53,782 bases of DNA from Bacteroides caecigallinarum (lineage in GTDB: Bacteria > Bacteroidota > Bacteroidia > Bacteroidales > Bacteroidaceae): NCBI RefSeq assembly GCF_016901995.1, contig NZ_JACJLE010000025.1, positions 1-53,782 of the forward strand, given 5' to 3'. Under the pieces are notes generated by a model. The model searched no databases. It was not told where the DNA came from and worked only from the letters and a program-made list of their open reading frames with translations. Below are positions 25,244-33,565 of this stretch, piece by piece (position 1 is the stretch's first letter; each line of letters opens with the position of its first letter). Made by a program: the position numbers and the translations under genes.

Positions 25244-25852
25244 TTATTTTGAAGTCAACTGCATCATTCTGCTAAGATACTTTCCTATAATATCAAATTC
25301 CAGATTGACAACACTTCCCACCTTTATTGTATGGAAATTAGTGTGTTCGAATGTATAAGGAATAATAGCGACCTGGAATGAATCCTCAGTAGGATTGCAT
25401 ACAGTAAGACTCACACCATTTACAGTCACCGAACCTTTGTCAACAGTGAAGTAACCCCTTTTTGCCATTTCCTTGTCAAACTTGTATTTGAAAGTGAAAT
25501 ACCAGCTACCTTCAGCATCATCCACAGCCACACAAGTAGCGGTCTGATCGACGTGTCCCTGTACGATATGGCCATCCAGACGTCCGTTCATCATCATGCT
25601 TCTTTCTACATTGACTTTATCGCCGACTTTCAGCAATCCGATATTTGAACGCTCTATTGTTTCTTTCATAGCTGTAACAGTGTATGTACCATCCTGAATA
25701 CTGACTACAGTAAGACACACTCCGTTATGAGCCACACTCTGGTCAATTTTCAGTTCGTCCACAAACGAACACTTAAGCGTAAGGTGAAGATTCTCCTGAT
25801 CTTTTACCACATTTACCACTTCAGCAAATTCTTCTACGATACCTGAGAACAT
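25244..25852 (-). CDS. ribE: riboflavin synthase, alpha subunit
   Basis: Makes riboflavin from two molecules of 6,7-dimethyl-8-ribityllumazine. Two homologous lumazine-binding barrels are visible: MFSGIVEEFAEV with CSFVDELKIDQSVAHNGVCLTV in the first, and GHIVQGHVDQTATCV with KGSVTVNGVSLTV in the second. The C-terminal trimerisation helix (YLSRMMQLTSK) is present. The length of 202 residues is typical. It is not adjacent to other riboflavin genes, and no FMN riboswitch is evident upstream. A 67-residue protein gene precedes it by 43 nt. Confidence 0.95.
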   Translation of the reverse strand: MFSGIVEEFAEVVNVVKDQENLHLTLKCSFVDELKIDQSVAHNGVCLTVVSIQDGTYTVTAMKETIERSNIGLLKVGDKVNVERSMMMNGRLDGHIVQGHVDQTATCVAVDDAEGSWYFTFKYKFDKEMAKRGYFTVDKGSVTVNGVSLTVCNPTEDSFQVAIIPYTFEHTNFHTIKVGSVVNLEFDIIGKYLSRMMQLTSK

Positions 25853-25895
25853 AAAGTATATATTTTTAAAAGTTTACCAATAAAATCAGCTTCTG

Positions 25896-26099
25896 TTATT
25901 CCGGAATAGGCTTGCTCCATACTGTTTCGCCGTCAGAATCAACTACAGAAATAGTTCCTCCCGCATACTGTTCAGTAAAAGCATTTCCCTTTTCCAGCAT
26001 ATCTTCGGCCATATGTATAGCCTTCTCCATAGTTTTTAATGAGAACCCTTTATTATCATAAGAGTCGTCATCTGAAAAATAAATGTCATAAGTTTTCAT
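25896..26099 (-). CDS. small conserved-looking protein of unknown function
   Basis: A 67-residue acidic soluble protein (MKTYDIYFSDDDSYDNKGFS, then a helix KTMEKAIHMAEDMLEKGNAF and a strand pair around GGTISVVDSDGETVWSKPI). No signal peptide. The compact alpha/beta pattern and good start suggest a real gene. A -7-like box TATATTTG (minus strand 26135-26128) lies 29 nt upstream. No function can be inferred. Confidence 0.6.
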   Translation of the reverse strand: MKTYDIYFSDDDSYDNKGFSLKTMEKAIHMAEDMLEKGNAFTEQYAGGTISVVDSDGETVWSKPIPE

Positions 26100-26127
26100 G
26101 TAAGTCAGTCTTTATTATTTTGCGTGG

Positions 26128-26135
26128 CAAATATA
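26128..26135 (-). promoter_or_regulatory. candidate -7 element for the small protein/ribE unit
   Basis: Minus strand TATATTTG fits TAnnTTTG and sits 29 nt before the small gene. No -33 box at proper spacing. Confidence 0.4.
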
Positions 26136-26249
26136 CTGAATGCCTGACAAAAAGAATAGATTTAGCTTACTTTTTTCTTTAACACCACAATTTTTTTTAG
26201 GACGGACATAAAAAAAAGAGAAACCAGCGCAAACCGATTTCTCTCTTTG

Positions 26250-26322
26250 AGCGGAAAACGAGACTCGAACTCGCGACCCTAACCTTGGCAAGGTTATGCT
26301 CTACCAACTGAGCTATTTCCGC
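26250..26322 (-). tRNA. tRNA-Gly (GCC), copy 3 of 3
   Basis: Acceptor stem GCGGAAA/TTTCCGC, D-arm GCTCAGTTGGTAGAGC, anticodon loop TTGCCAA (anticodon GCC) and T-arm loop TTCGAGT are all present. The discriminator is T. The gene encodes no CCA. It is identical to the copies at 26549-26621 and 26656-26728. Confidence 0.95.
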
Positions 26323-26334
26323 AATTATTATTCG

Positions 26335-26418
26335 TGAAGGAAATGAGACTCGAACTCACACGACATAACTGTCACTACCCCCTCAAAGTAGCGCGTCTAC
26401 CAATTCCGCCATTCCTCC
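26335..26418 (-). tRNA. tRNA-Leu (GAG)
   Basis: Class II tRNA of 84 nt with a long variable arm. Acceptor GGAGGAA/TTCCTTC, D-arm GCGGAATTGGTAGACGC, anticodon loop TTGAGGG (anticodon GAG) and discriminator A. CCA is not encoded. Confidence 0.93.
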
Positions 26419-26437
26419 GTCAATCCTTTAAGATTTG

Positions 26438-26518
26438 TGCCCAGAACAGGACTCGAACCTGCATGCCTCTCGACACACGCACCTGAAACGTGCGCGTCTA
26501 CCATTCCGCCACCTGGGC
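26438..26518 (-). tRNA. tRNA-Leu (CAG)
   Basis: Class II tRNA of 81 nt. Acceptor GCCCAGG/TCTGGGC, D-arm GCGGAATGGTAGACGC, anticodon stem CACGT/GCGTG with loop TTCAGGT (anticodon CAG), variable arm GTCGAGAGGCA and discriminator A. CCA is not encoded. Confidence 0.92.
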
Positions 26519-26548
26519 AAAACGCAAACCTCATTAGATTTGTTTTTG

Positions 26549-26621
26549 AGCGGAAAACGAGACTCGAACTCGCGACCCTAACCTTGGCAAGGTTATGCTC
26601 TACCAACTGAGCTATTTCCGC
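26549..26621 (-). tRNA. tRNA-Gly (GCC), copy 2 of 3
   Basis: Same sequence as the other two Gly-GCC genes of the cluster: acceptor GCGGAAA/TTTCCGC, anticodon loop TTGCCAA, discriminator T. Separated from copy 1 by 34 nt, part of which is T-rich. Confidence 0.95.
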
Positions 26622-26655
26622 ATCTTGTTCAAAATGTCAATTTTTCTTTTTTTTG

Positions 26656-26728
26656 AGCGGAAAACGAGACTCGAACTCGCGACCCTAACCTTGGCAAGGT
26701 TATGCTCTACCAACTGAGCTATTTCCGC
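26656..26728 (-). tRNA. tRNA-Gly (GCC), copy 1 of 3, first gene of the cluster
   Basis: Same sequence as the other two Gly-GCC genes. It is nearest to the cluster promoter at 26770-26800, giving a 5' leader of about 35 nt for RNase P to remove. Confidence 0.95.
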
Positions 26729-26769
26729 ATTGTTTAATCAATCGTTAGTTGTTTTCCCGATTGCGAGTG

Positions 26770-26800
26770 CAAAGGTATAGCTTTTTTTGAAACCACCAAA
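26770..26800 (-). promoter_or_regulatory. promoter of the tRNA cluster
   Basis: On the minus strand: TTTG (26800-26797), a 19-bp spacer, then TACCTTTG (26777-26770). A perfect match to the Bacteroidetes consensus; the expected start is near 26763. Confidence 0.82.
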
Positions 26801-26877
26801 ACAATTGAACACTTTTTTTATTATTTTTTTCTCGAAAAGTTACAAGTTATTGAGTATCAATACATGTAAAAAAAGAA

Positions 26878-26914
26878 CGGTTTGCAATGAAATTATGAGT
26901 TTCACCGCAAACCG
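26878..26914 (-). terminator. terminator of the uvrD-nspC operon
   Basis: Inverted repeat CGGTTTGC (26878-26885) / GCAAACCG (26907-26914), with an inner TGAAA/TTTCA stem. On the minus strand it is followed by seven T residues. Confidence 0.85.
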
Positions 26915-26920
26915 CCTAAA

Positions 26921-28081
26921 TCAGCACATTCTGTCTCTATAATCTTCGTAACGGAAAGTTTTATAAACTTCCAATTCCCCGTCAGAATGAAGTATAGCTA
27001 TCGAAGGATGATGAATACCGTTGAACATATTTGTCTTAACCATTGTGTAATGTATCATATCTTCAAACACTATTCTTTCTCCTACGCGCAATTCATGATC
27101 AAATTTCCAGCTGCCCATATAGTCCCCGCTCAGACAACTGTTGCCTCCCAATCTGTAAACATGGTCTTCCGGCGAAGATATTTTCACCGCATCAGCAGGG
27201 AGCGACTCAGCTCCGCGAACAGCCGGCTGATATGGCATTTCCAGACAGTCCGGCATATGACATGTGAAACTTACATCAAGTATTGCTGTGCGTATTCCCT
27301 TACTTTCAACCACATCAACAACCGAAGCCACAAGAGGTCCTGTCTGCCACGTAAACGCAGATCCCGGTTCAAGTATTATATGGAGATTAGGATAGCGCTG
27401 TCTCAGCCCCTGAAGCAAGCCTATCAGATGATTTACATCATAATCCTTGCGAGTCATCAGATGTCCTCCTCCCAAATTAAGCCATTTCAGCTGAGGGAAC
27501 CAACGTGAAAACTTCTTCTCGATATGCTTTAATGTCCTTTCAAGCTCATACGAACTGGACTCGCAATGACAGTGACAATGAAATCCTTCAATTCCCTCCG
27601 GCAACGTTTCCGGAAGCATATCCGCAGTCACACCAAAACGTGTACCCGGAGCACACGGATTATATAATTCCACTTCCACCTCAGAATATTCAGGATTTAC
27701 ACGTATTCCCAATGAAACGTCTTCAGCCGAGGCTTTAGCCATAGGATAAAAGCGGTTGAATTGAGAAAGCGAGTTAAATGTTATATGACTGCTGTATTTC
27801 AGAAATGCAGGGAAGTTTTCCTCAGTATATGCCGGCGAATAAGAATGAGCCTTACTTCCAAACTCTTCGAATGCCAGGCGTGCCTCATACTCCGAACTTG
27901 CCGTAGTATAGTTTATGTACTCACGGAATATCGGAAAAGACTTCCACATGGCAAAAGCCTTGAAAGCTAAAATAATCTCCACCCCAGCCTTGTCGGCCAC
28001 ACTTTTTATCAGGCTCAGATTTTTCCTGAGCAGTTCTTCTTCCATTACATAACATGGAGAAGGCACCTTAGTCAAATCCAT
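26921..28081 (-). CDS. nspC: carboxynorspermidine decarboxylase
   Basis: PLP-dependent enzyme of the alanine-racemase/ornithine-decarboxylase fold that makes spermidine (or norspermidine) through the carboxyspermidine route used by gut Bacteroides. The PLP lysine is in LAFKAFAMW. LNLGGGHLMTRKDYD, ILEPGSAFTWQTGPL and the C-terminal CHMPDCLEMPY and GGNSCLSGDYMG (substrate-pocket cysteine and neighbours) match the family. The length of 386 residues is normal. It lies 8 nt after uvrD; the partner carboxyspermidine dehydrogenase is not in this window. Confidence 0.92.
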   Translation of the reverse strand: MDLTKVPSPCYVMEEELLRKNLSLIKSVADKAGVEIILAFKAFAMWKSFPIFREYINYTTASSEYEARLAFEEFGSKAHSYSPAYTEENFPAFLKYSSHITFNSLSQFNRFYPMAKASAEDVSLGIRVNPEYSEVEVELYNPCAPGTRFGVTADMLPETLPEGIEGFHCHCHCESSSYELERTLKHIEKKFSRWFPQLKWLNLGGGHLMTRKDYDVNHLIGLLQGLRQRYPNLHIILEPGSAFTWQTGPLVASVVDVVESKGIRTAILDVSFTCHMPDCLEMPYQPAVRGAESLPADAVKISSPEDHVYRLGGNSCLSGDYMGSWKFDHELRVGERIVFEDMIHYTMVKTNMFNGIHHPSIAILHSDGELEVYKTFRYEDYRDRMC

Positions 28082-28089
28082 AATCTTAA

Positions 28090-30456
28090 TTATCCAATAA
28101 TTTTAAAACGTGCAAATTTCAATAACAGTTGCTTGTCGCCGGCATTTTCAAATCTTACAGTCGCCTTGCAATTGTCGCCGCTGCCTTCCAGCCGCACGAC
28201 CTCTCCCCTGCCGAAACGTTCGTGTTCTATCAGACGACCAACTTCCACACCGTGCGTATCAGCTTTACCCGGCTCAGCACTACGGCTCACCGCCGGATTT
28301 TGTGACACCGGAACAATCCTTTTAAGATTTCTCGGAGGCACAGGTTTGACAAATCTCACCGGTTCCTGAGGCATCTCACCACCATCGAACATCGAAGGTC
28401 CGCTACTCCTGTAAGTTTCATTCCTTTCATAGCCACGTTCATAGTTACGTTTTGTATATCCTTCATTACGCACGGATGTAAACCCACTATCAGCAGGCAT
28501 CTTCAGAAAAGCAGGGTTTATGTCCTTGAGGAAGCGGCTCGGATTACAGAACTCCGGCTTACCATATTTATACCTGTTCTTTGCATACGAAATGAAACAG
28601 TTCTCCTCGGCACGGGTTATGGCCACATAGAACAATCTTCTTTCTTCTTCCAAAGCCCTGGGAGAATCTGAAGACATAGGTCCCGGGAACAGGTTTTCCT
28701 CCATTCCTACGATAAAGACATTTCTGAATTCAAGTCCCTTGGCCGAATGGATAGTCATCAAAGTTACTTTCGGGACACTGTCGTCCTTTTCTCCATCCTG
28801 GTCGGTAAGCAATGAAACTTCCGAAAGATAATCAGTCAGAAACATCCTTTCATTACCTTCCTGACGGCGTATGTCACAAAAATCGTACATACCGTTCACC
28901 AGTTCGTCTATATTCTCACGTCTGCTCAAACCTTCGGGCGAAGTGTCCTGTATTATATCAGCCATAATACCTGACGCTCCAACAATCTCCTTTCCAAGAT
29001 CATAGGCATTATATGTGTCAACCTTACTTACAAAATCCGCTATGATATCCTTGAAGCCCTGCAGTTTGGCATGAGTACCTTTATTTATATTCAGTCCGTA
29101 ATCAAGAGGAGACGAAATGACAGTCCAAAGACTCACCCCTTCCTGTGCCGCTGTAGCAATAATCTTATTCAGAGTAGTATCTCCTATCCCTCTGGCAGGA
29201 TAGTTTATGACTCTTTTCAGAGCCTCCCCGTCATGCGGGTTTACTGCCAGACGGAAATATGCTATCACATCCTTAATCTCCTTACGTTGATAGAACGACA
29301 AACCACCGTATATCCTGTACGCCACAGCACGCTTTCTCAGTGCCTCCTCAAATATACGGCTCTGTGCATTTGTGCGATACAAAATAGCAAAATCACTGTA
29401 AGGACAACCATCCTTCACGTGCATGGAAGTAATCTTGTTCGCTACAATCTCTCCTTCCTCTACATCGCTGTATGCGCTCGTCACGGTTATAGGTTCCCCC
29501 ACCTGATTTTCCGAGAAAACCTCTTTCCTTATCTGTTCACGGTTCTTCTCTATAAGGCTATTGGCCGCTTTCACAATCAATTGTGTAGAACGGTAGTTCT
29601 GTTCAAGCTTGAAGAGGCGGGCATCATTATACAGCCTTGTGAACTTCAATATATTGTCTATATTCGCGCCACGGAAAGAATATATACTCTGTGCATCGTC
29701 ACCCACCACACATACACGCTGATGCTTGCTTGTCAATTGCAAGACTATGCTGTGCTGTGCAAAGTTAGTATCCTGATACTCATCCACCAATACATACCGG
29801 AACCTTTCGGCATATTTATCACAAATGTCGGTATGATTCTTGAATAAAAGATAAGTATTTACCAGAAGGTCGTCAAAATCCATGGCATCACTCTGTCGGC
29901 ATCTTTCGCAATACCTTACATATATATCCCTCATTGCAGGAATTTTCGCCTCGGAATCAGCTCTGTAGAACTCTCCGCTTGCCGCATAAGCCTCCGGCGA
30001 AACCAAATGATTTTTTGCATTACTTATCCTCGCCTGCACCACTCCCGGCTTATACACCTTTTCATCCAGGTTAAGTTCCTTAAGGATAGATTTTATAAGA
30101 CTCTTTGAATCGGATGAATCATATATAGTAAAATTCGATGTATATCCCAACGCCGCACCCTCAGTCCGCAATATCCGTGCAAAAATGGAATGAAAAGTGC
30201 CCATCCATAAATATTTTGCCTTTTCCATACCTACAGCACGTGATATACGTTCCTTCATCTCGCGCGCCGCCTTATTGGTAAAAGTCAGTGCCAGTATAGA
30301 CCACGGCTCATAACCATTGTCCAGCAGATAAGCTATCTTATATGTAAGCACCCTCGTCTTTCCGGAGCCAGCCCCGGCTATTACCAGCGAAGGTCCGTCG
30401 TTATAAAGCACAGCGGCACGCTGGCTTTCATTCAGTTCATCCAGATAATTAGTCAT
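28090..30456 (-). CDS. uvrD: UvrD/PcrA-type ATP-dependent DNA helicase
   Basis: Superfamily 1A 3'-to-5' helicase of repair and replication-fork maintenance. All main motifs are visible: Q-motif LNESQRAAV, Walker A AGAGSGKTRVL, motif II VDEYQDTN, motif III GDDAQSIYSFRGA, motif IV QNYRST, motif V TLMTIHSAKGLEF and motif VI YVAITRAEE. The C-terminus ends in a Tudor-like region (GRLIEHERFGRGEVVRLEG) that in PcrA binds RNA polymerase. The chain of 788 residues is complete. It is the first gene of an operon with nspC. Confidence 0.95.
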   Translation of the reverse strand: MTNYLDELNESQRAAVLYNDGPSLVIAGAGSGKTRVLTYKIAYLLDNGYEPWSILALTFTNKAAREMKERISRAVGMEKAKYLWMGTFHSIFARILRTEGAALGYTSNFTIYDSSDSKSLIKSILKELNLDEKVYKPGVVQARISNAKNHLVSPEAYAASGEFYRADSEAKIPAMRDIYVRYCERCRQSDAMDFDDLLVNTYLLFKNHTDICDKYAERFRYVLVDEYQDTNFAQHSIVLQLTSKHQRVCVVGDDAQSIYSFRGANIDNILKFTRLYNDARLFKLEQNYRSTQLIVKAANSLIEKNREQIRKEVFSENQVGEPITVTSAYSDVEEGEIVANKITSMHVKDGCPYSDFAILYRTNAQSRIFEEALRKRAVAYRIYGGLSFYQRKEIKDVIAYFRLAVNPHDGEALKRVINYPARGIGDTTLNKIIATAAQEGVSLWTVISSPLDYGLNINKGTHAKLQGFKDIIADFVSKVDTYNAYDLGKEIVGASGIMADIIQDTSPEGLSRRENIDELVNGMYDFCDIRRQEGNERMFLTDYLSEVSLLTDQDGEKDDSVPKVTLMTIHSAKGLEFRNVFIVGMEENLFPGPMSSDSPRALEEERRLFYVAITRAEENCFISYAKNRYKYGKPEFCNPSRFLKDINPAFLKMPADSGFTSVRNEGYTKRNYERGYERNETYRSSGPSMFDGGEMPQEPVRFVKPVPPRNLKRIVPVSQNPAVSRSAEPGKADTHGVEVGRLIEHERFGRGEVVRLEGSGDNCKATVRFENAGDKQLLLKFARFKIIG

Positions 30457-30496
30457 CTTATGATATTATAGATAATTCGATATAATTTTCAGGCTG

Positions 30497-30504
30497 CAAA
30501 TATA
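30497..30504 (-). promoter_or_regulatory. candidate -7 element of uvrD
   Basis: Minus strand TATATTTG, 40 nt before the uvrD ATG. No -33 box at the proper distance. Confidence 0.4.
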
Positions 30505-30527
30505 GACAAAAACTACAAAACTCACAG

Positions 30528-32093
30528 TCATCCAACCATCCATTCCTCTATCGTTCCCGTTTCAGACGAGAATACGGCTCCTACCTTATATAGTTTGCGG
30601 CTGTCAGATTCATATTCACAAGCATAACCTTTTTCTTCTATCTGTCGAACCGCCTCCTCTGCAGTACCGTCAAGTTTGAATTCAAAGATAAAAACATAAT
30701 CCGATGTTTCCACTATGCAGTCCACACGACCGTAACTCTGTACCTTCTCCGTATAGACAGTATAGACACTGATAAGTCGCAGTATCAAATAGAAAGTATA
30801 GTGGAAATATCTTTCCTTCTCACGCTCGTTCTCTTTACGGCGCATTGTGTATGGGATACTTGCAAGGAAAGAAGTCATACCTGTAAGAAAGTCGTCTATC
30901 CTGCCTTCATTCAACTGATCTACCGCATTGTCAATCCATGAATTCACACTCTCTCTTGTATTGAAATAACTTGAAGCTATTACTGACAGGAATCCCTTTT
31001 TCACCTCACAGTTAGGGTAATCCAACAAAAACTTATTACGCCTCAAATCAAATTCCTTTATAGTTAGATAGCCGCTCTGATATATCATAGGCAGTGGTTG
31101 TTCCACACACGCCTTGTAATCAATAAATTCCTCAGGAGAATAGAACTTGCCTGTTATCTCGTTCATATTTTCGTTTGAATGCGACAACAGGCGAACCAGA
31201 TATGTCGGAGTACCGCTCTTGAACCAATAATCATAAATTCTCCCGGAATCAAACGCATTAAGCAAGCTGAAAGGATTATACACATCCGTCATTCTGTCGC
31301 TGAAATGATAACCGTCATACTGCGCCTTCAACTTATTCATCATTTCATCTAAAGAACATCCGTAAACTTCCGCCATCTGCCCTACAGGCTTCTTGAAATA
31401 ACTTTCCAATTCCTCCTGCGATATACCGCAAAGCGTCTCATACTTAGCGTGCATGCTTATATCCTTAGGCTGGTTGAAACCGCTGAACACACTGACTTGC
31501 GAAAATTTTGTTACACCTGTAAGAAATACAAACTGTAGATACTCATCAGCCCCTTTGAATGTGGAATAGAATCCTTTCAGGATATTGCGGTGTTCTTCCT
31601 CCAAATCCTTGTCATAGTCCAGAACATCAAGTATAGGCTTGTCATATTCGTCAATAAGTACCACCGCACGCATTCCGCTTTTATTATAAGCAGTCTCGAT
31701 TATCTTCTTGAATCTGAAGCCAAGGTTAAGTTCTTCGTCACCACCTTCTATTCCATACAATCTTTCCCAGGCAGTAATATAACTTAGAATAGCACTTCTC
31801 AATGCACCTTTACGTGTATATTCACCTCCATTGAAATCCATATGAAACACAGGATACACATTCCAGTCCTTTTCCAGCGCATCAATTTTCAACCCCCTGA
31901 AAAGTTCCTTTCTACCGAGAAAATAGTTTTTAAGTGTTGACACAAGAAGACTCTTGCCGAAACGGCGAGGGCGGCTAAGGAAGTAAATTGAGCCTTCCGT
32001 CACCAGACTGTAAACCAAATCAGTCTTATCTACATAAACAAATCCGTCATTTATAATACGGTCAAAGCTCTGTATTCCTATGGGGTATTTCAT
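30528..32093 (-). CDS. AAA-ATPase with C-terminal PD-(D/E)xK nuclease-like domain (PF09820/PF08011 type)
   Basis: A 521-residue protein of a family highly expanded in Bacteroidales and of unknown role. The start at 32093 (MKYPIGIQSFDRIINDGFVYVDKTD) gives the family N-terminus. Walker A is degenerate for the class (SRPRRFGKSLLVSTL). Walker B is VVLIDEYDKPILD, followed by FVFLTGVTKFSQVSVFSGFN. The C-terminal nuclease-like domain has VDCIVETSDYVFIFEFKLDG (acidic pair and E-x-K) and a GYACEYESDSRKLYKVG end. It stands alone, transcribed from a duplicated promoter-bearing repeat. Such genes often occur in several copies per genome. Confidence 0.88.
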   Translation of the reverse strand: MKYPIGIQSFDRIINDGFVYVDKTDLVYSLVTEGSIYFLSRPRRFGKSLLVSTLKNYFLGRKELFRGLKIDALEKDWNVYPVFHMDFNGGEYTRKGALRSAILSYITAWERLYGIEGGDEELNLGFRFKKIIETAYNKSGMRAVVLIDEYDKPILDVLDYDKDLEEEHRNILKGFYSTFKGADEYLQFVFLTGVTKFSQVSVFSGFNQPKDISMHAKYETLCGISQEELESYFKKPVGQMAEVYGCSLDEMMNKLKAQYDGYHFSDRMTDVYNPFSLLNAFDSGRIYDYWFKSGTPTYLVRLLSHSNENMNEITGKFYSPEEFIDYKACVEQPLPMIYQSGYLTIKEFDLRRNKFLLDYPNCEVKKGFLSVIASSYFNTRESVNSWIDNAVDQLNEGRIDDFLTGMTSFLASIPYTMRRKENEREKERYFHYTFYLILRLISVYTVYTEKVQSYGRVDCIVETSDYVFIFEFKLDGTAEEAVRQIEEKGYACEYESDSRKLYKVGAVFSSETGTIEEWMVG

Positions 32094-32150
32094 GTAAATC
32101 AATTAATAATTAAAAATTAATAATTAAAAATGCAGTGCATGCGAATGTCA

Positions 32151-32181
32151 CAAAGATAGTGCAAACCGAGAGAAGTACAAA
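32151..32181 (-). promoter_or_regulatory. promoter of the AAA-ATPase gene, inside the repeat
   Basis: On the minus strand: TTTG (32181-32178), a 19-bp spacer, then TATCTTTG (32158-32151). A perfect consensus match. The expected start near 32144 gives a leader of about 50 nt containing AT-rich direct repeats (TTAATTATTAA-type). Confidence 0.68.
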
Positions 32182-32268
32182 GTGAAAACAAAGTTTTCAA
32201 CTTTTAATTCCAAGGTGAAGCCTATCTTATCTAAAGATAGTGCAAACAGAGAGAAGTACAAAGTGAAA
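32152..32268 (-). repeat. two 36-nt direct repeats that each carry promoter boxes
   Basis: Copy 1 at 32152-32187 and copy 2 at 32233-32268 differ at one base out of 36. Each contains, on the minus strand, the promoter pattern TTTG-N19-TATCTTT. Copy 1 completes the -7 box with G; copy 2 has A there. Between them, CTATCTT (32222-32228) pairs with AAGATAG (32153-32159), and TGAAAAC/GTTTTCA forms a second stem, so the unit is also a long imperfect hairpin. I recall closely similar repeats scattered in Bacteroides genomes. Confidence 0.8.
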
Positions 32269-32284
32269 TATACGCACATAAAAA

Positions 32285-32314
32285 TCCCCCTGCACAATCA
32301 CTTGCACAGAGGGA
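32285..32314 (-). terminator. terminator after the OmpA-like gene
   Basis: A 12-bp stem (two or three G-T pairs on the RNA) from 32285-32296 and 32303-32314 with a 6-nt loop. On the minus strand it is followed by TTTTT. It ends the whole rightward-entering accessory block. Confidence 0.82.
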
Positions 32315-32342
32315 CTGGATTTATCAGATAAAAAAGTTGTAT

Positions 32343-33536
32343 TTACTTGCTACGAGTAATTACAGCACGACTCAAGCGAGGATCATCATAGAACATATTG
32401 TCCACACCACCCTTGTAGTCAATTTCAAGCTGCGATTCTGAAACACCGAATTCGTTAACCAGACAGTCACGAACAGCCTCAGCACGTTTCTTACTCAATC
32501 GTTCGTTAGTCTTCTTGCTACCAGTTCCGGCATCAGCATAACCTGTAATTGTATATACCGCATCTGGATCGCCTGCCTTAATAGCCTCAGCAAAGAACTG
32601 AAGGTTTACACGAGCTTCCTTCGACAGTTTAGCTTCGCCTATACGGAAAATCAACAGATTGCCTGATGTGAATTTCTTCACAACTTCTGTAGGTCTGTTC
32701 TTTGCATCAGCAAGTTCACGCTGCAGACGTGCGTTCTCTGCATTCAGAGCATCTATCTGGTCACTCATACGTTTCAGAGCGCCGTCGTTGCTGCGTACGA
32801 TAGTCTTGCTTCTGTCCCATCCGCGCTGTTTGAACTTATATGTAAGTCCGAGAGCAGCAGTAAGCATAGGTTCACCGCCACGTCCGCCTACTTCACCGTC
32901 GAACATATCGTTGATGAATGTAGCGCGCAGGTCAAGGTTAAGATCAACAGCCTCACAAAGTCTGAAAGAGTTCATAAGTCCCAGATGACCAGTAATTTCA
33001 GCATTCTTAGGTTTAGATGTAACCCTTGCTATACCCACACCTGCATACGGACTCAGGCTATAAATACGTTTTTCCTTATAACCGCCTATAATGTTCATAA
33101 GGTTGAACATAGCGTCCATATGGAAGTTGAAGAACTTGAATTTCTGTTCGTTCAGCCAGTATCCGTGCCATGGCTTTCCACTTATCTGACCGCCACTCTG
33201 ATATGCGCCGTTCTGAGTGGCACCCTTTGCAGAAAGACCTGAATACATAAGGCGTACACCAATACCAGGGGTAAACCATTTTCCTACCGCTATATCAAGT
33301 GCAGGAGATATACGTTCGCCGAACTTGCGCTGACGGTCATGGTCACCGAAGTAAACCTGACCACCTGCTCCGGCACTGATAAACCAGTTACTCCAAAAAC
33401 GGTTAGTCTCTACTTTGTATTTGTCTGTACTGTATTCCACTGTTTCAGTGAAATCGCTATTGCTTTGCTCTGTCTGAGCAAAAGCACATCCGCCGGCCAA
33501 GACCATGGCTGCGGTAAAAATTGTTTTCTTTATCAT
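32343..33536 (-). CDS. OmpA-family outer membrane protein
   Basis: The ATG at 33536 gives a signal peptide (MIKKTIFTAAMVLAGGCAFA). Residues about 20-230 form a beta-barrel of the small Bacteroidetes type with aromatic strands (FWSNWFISAGAGGQVYFG). A short coiled coil follows (MSDQIDALNAENARLQREL). The C-terminal OmpA domain has ITGYADAGTGSKKTNERLSKKRA, the peptidoglycan-binding signature. The length is about 397 residues. It follows the CotH lipoprotein gene by 29 nt and closes the operon. It probably tethers the outer membrane to peptidoglycan and may anchor the surface machinery encoded upstream. Confidence 0.9.
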   Translation of the reverse strand: MIKKTIFTAAMVLAGGCAFAQTEQSNSDFTETVEYSTDKYKVETNRFWSNWFISAGAGGQVYFGDHDRQRKFGERISPALDIAVGKWFTPGIGVRLMYSGLSAKGATQNGAYQSGGQISGKPWHGYWLNEQKFKFFNFHMDAMFNLMNIIGGYKEKRIYSLSPYAGVGIARVTSKPKNAEITGHLGLMNSFRLCEAVDLNLDLRATFINDMFDGEVGGRGGEPMLTAALGLTYKFKQRGWDRSKTIVRSNDGALKRMSDQIDALNAENARLQRELADAKNRPTEVVKKFTSGNLLIFRIGEAKLSKEARVNLQFFAEAIKAGDPDAVYTITGYADAGTGSKKTNERLSKKRAEAVRDCLVNEFGVSESQLEIDYKGGVDNMFYDDPRLSRAVITRSK

Positions 33537-33565
33537 TGTTTTATATTTATTTTTATAAAATAAAA

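Noticed and set aside
26397..26606. Open frame of 69 codons across three tRNA genes
   Set aside because: It crosses the Leu and Gly tRNA genes; the translation is tRNA sequence.
29071..29847. 258-codon + strand frame inside uvrD
   Set aside because: Antisense to the conserved helicase motifs, with no recognisable domain.
32152..32268. Possible CRISPR array from direct repeats
   Set aside because: Only two copies, a 45-nt spacer containing paired segments, no cas genes, and the repeats hold promoter boxes.
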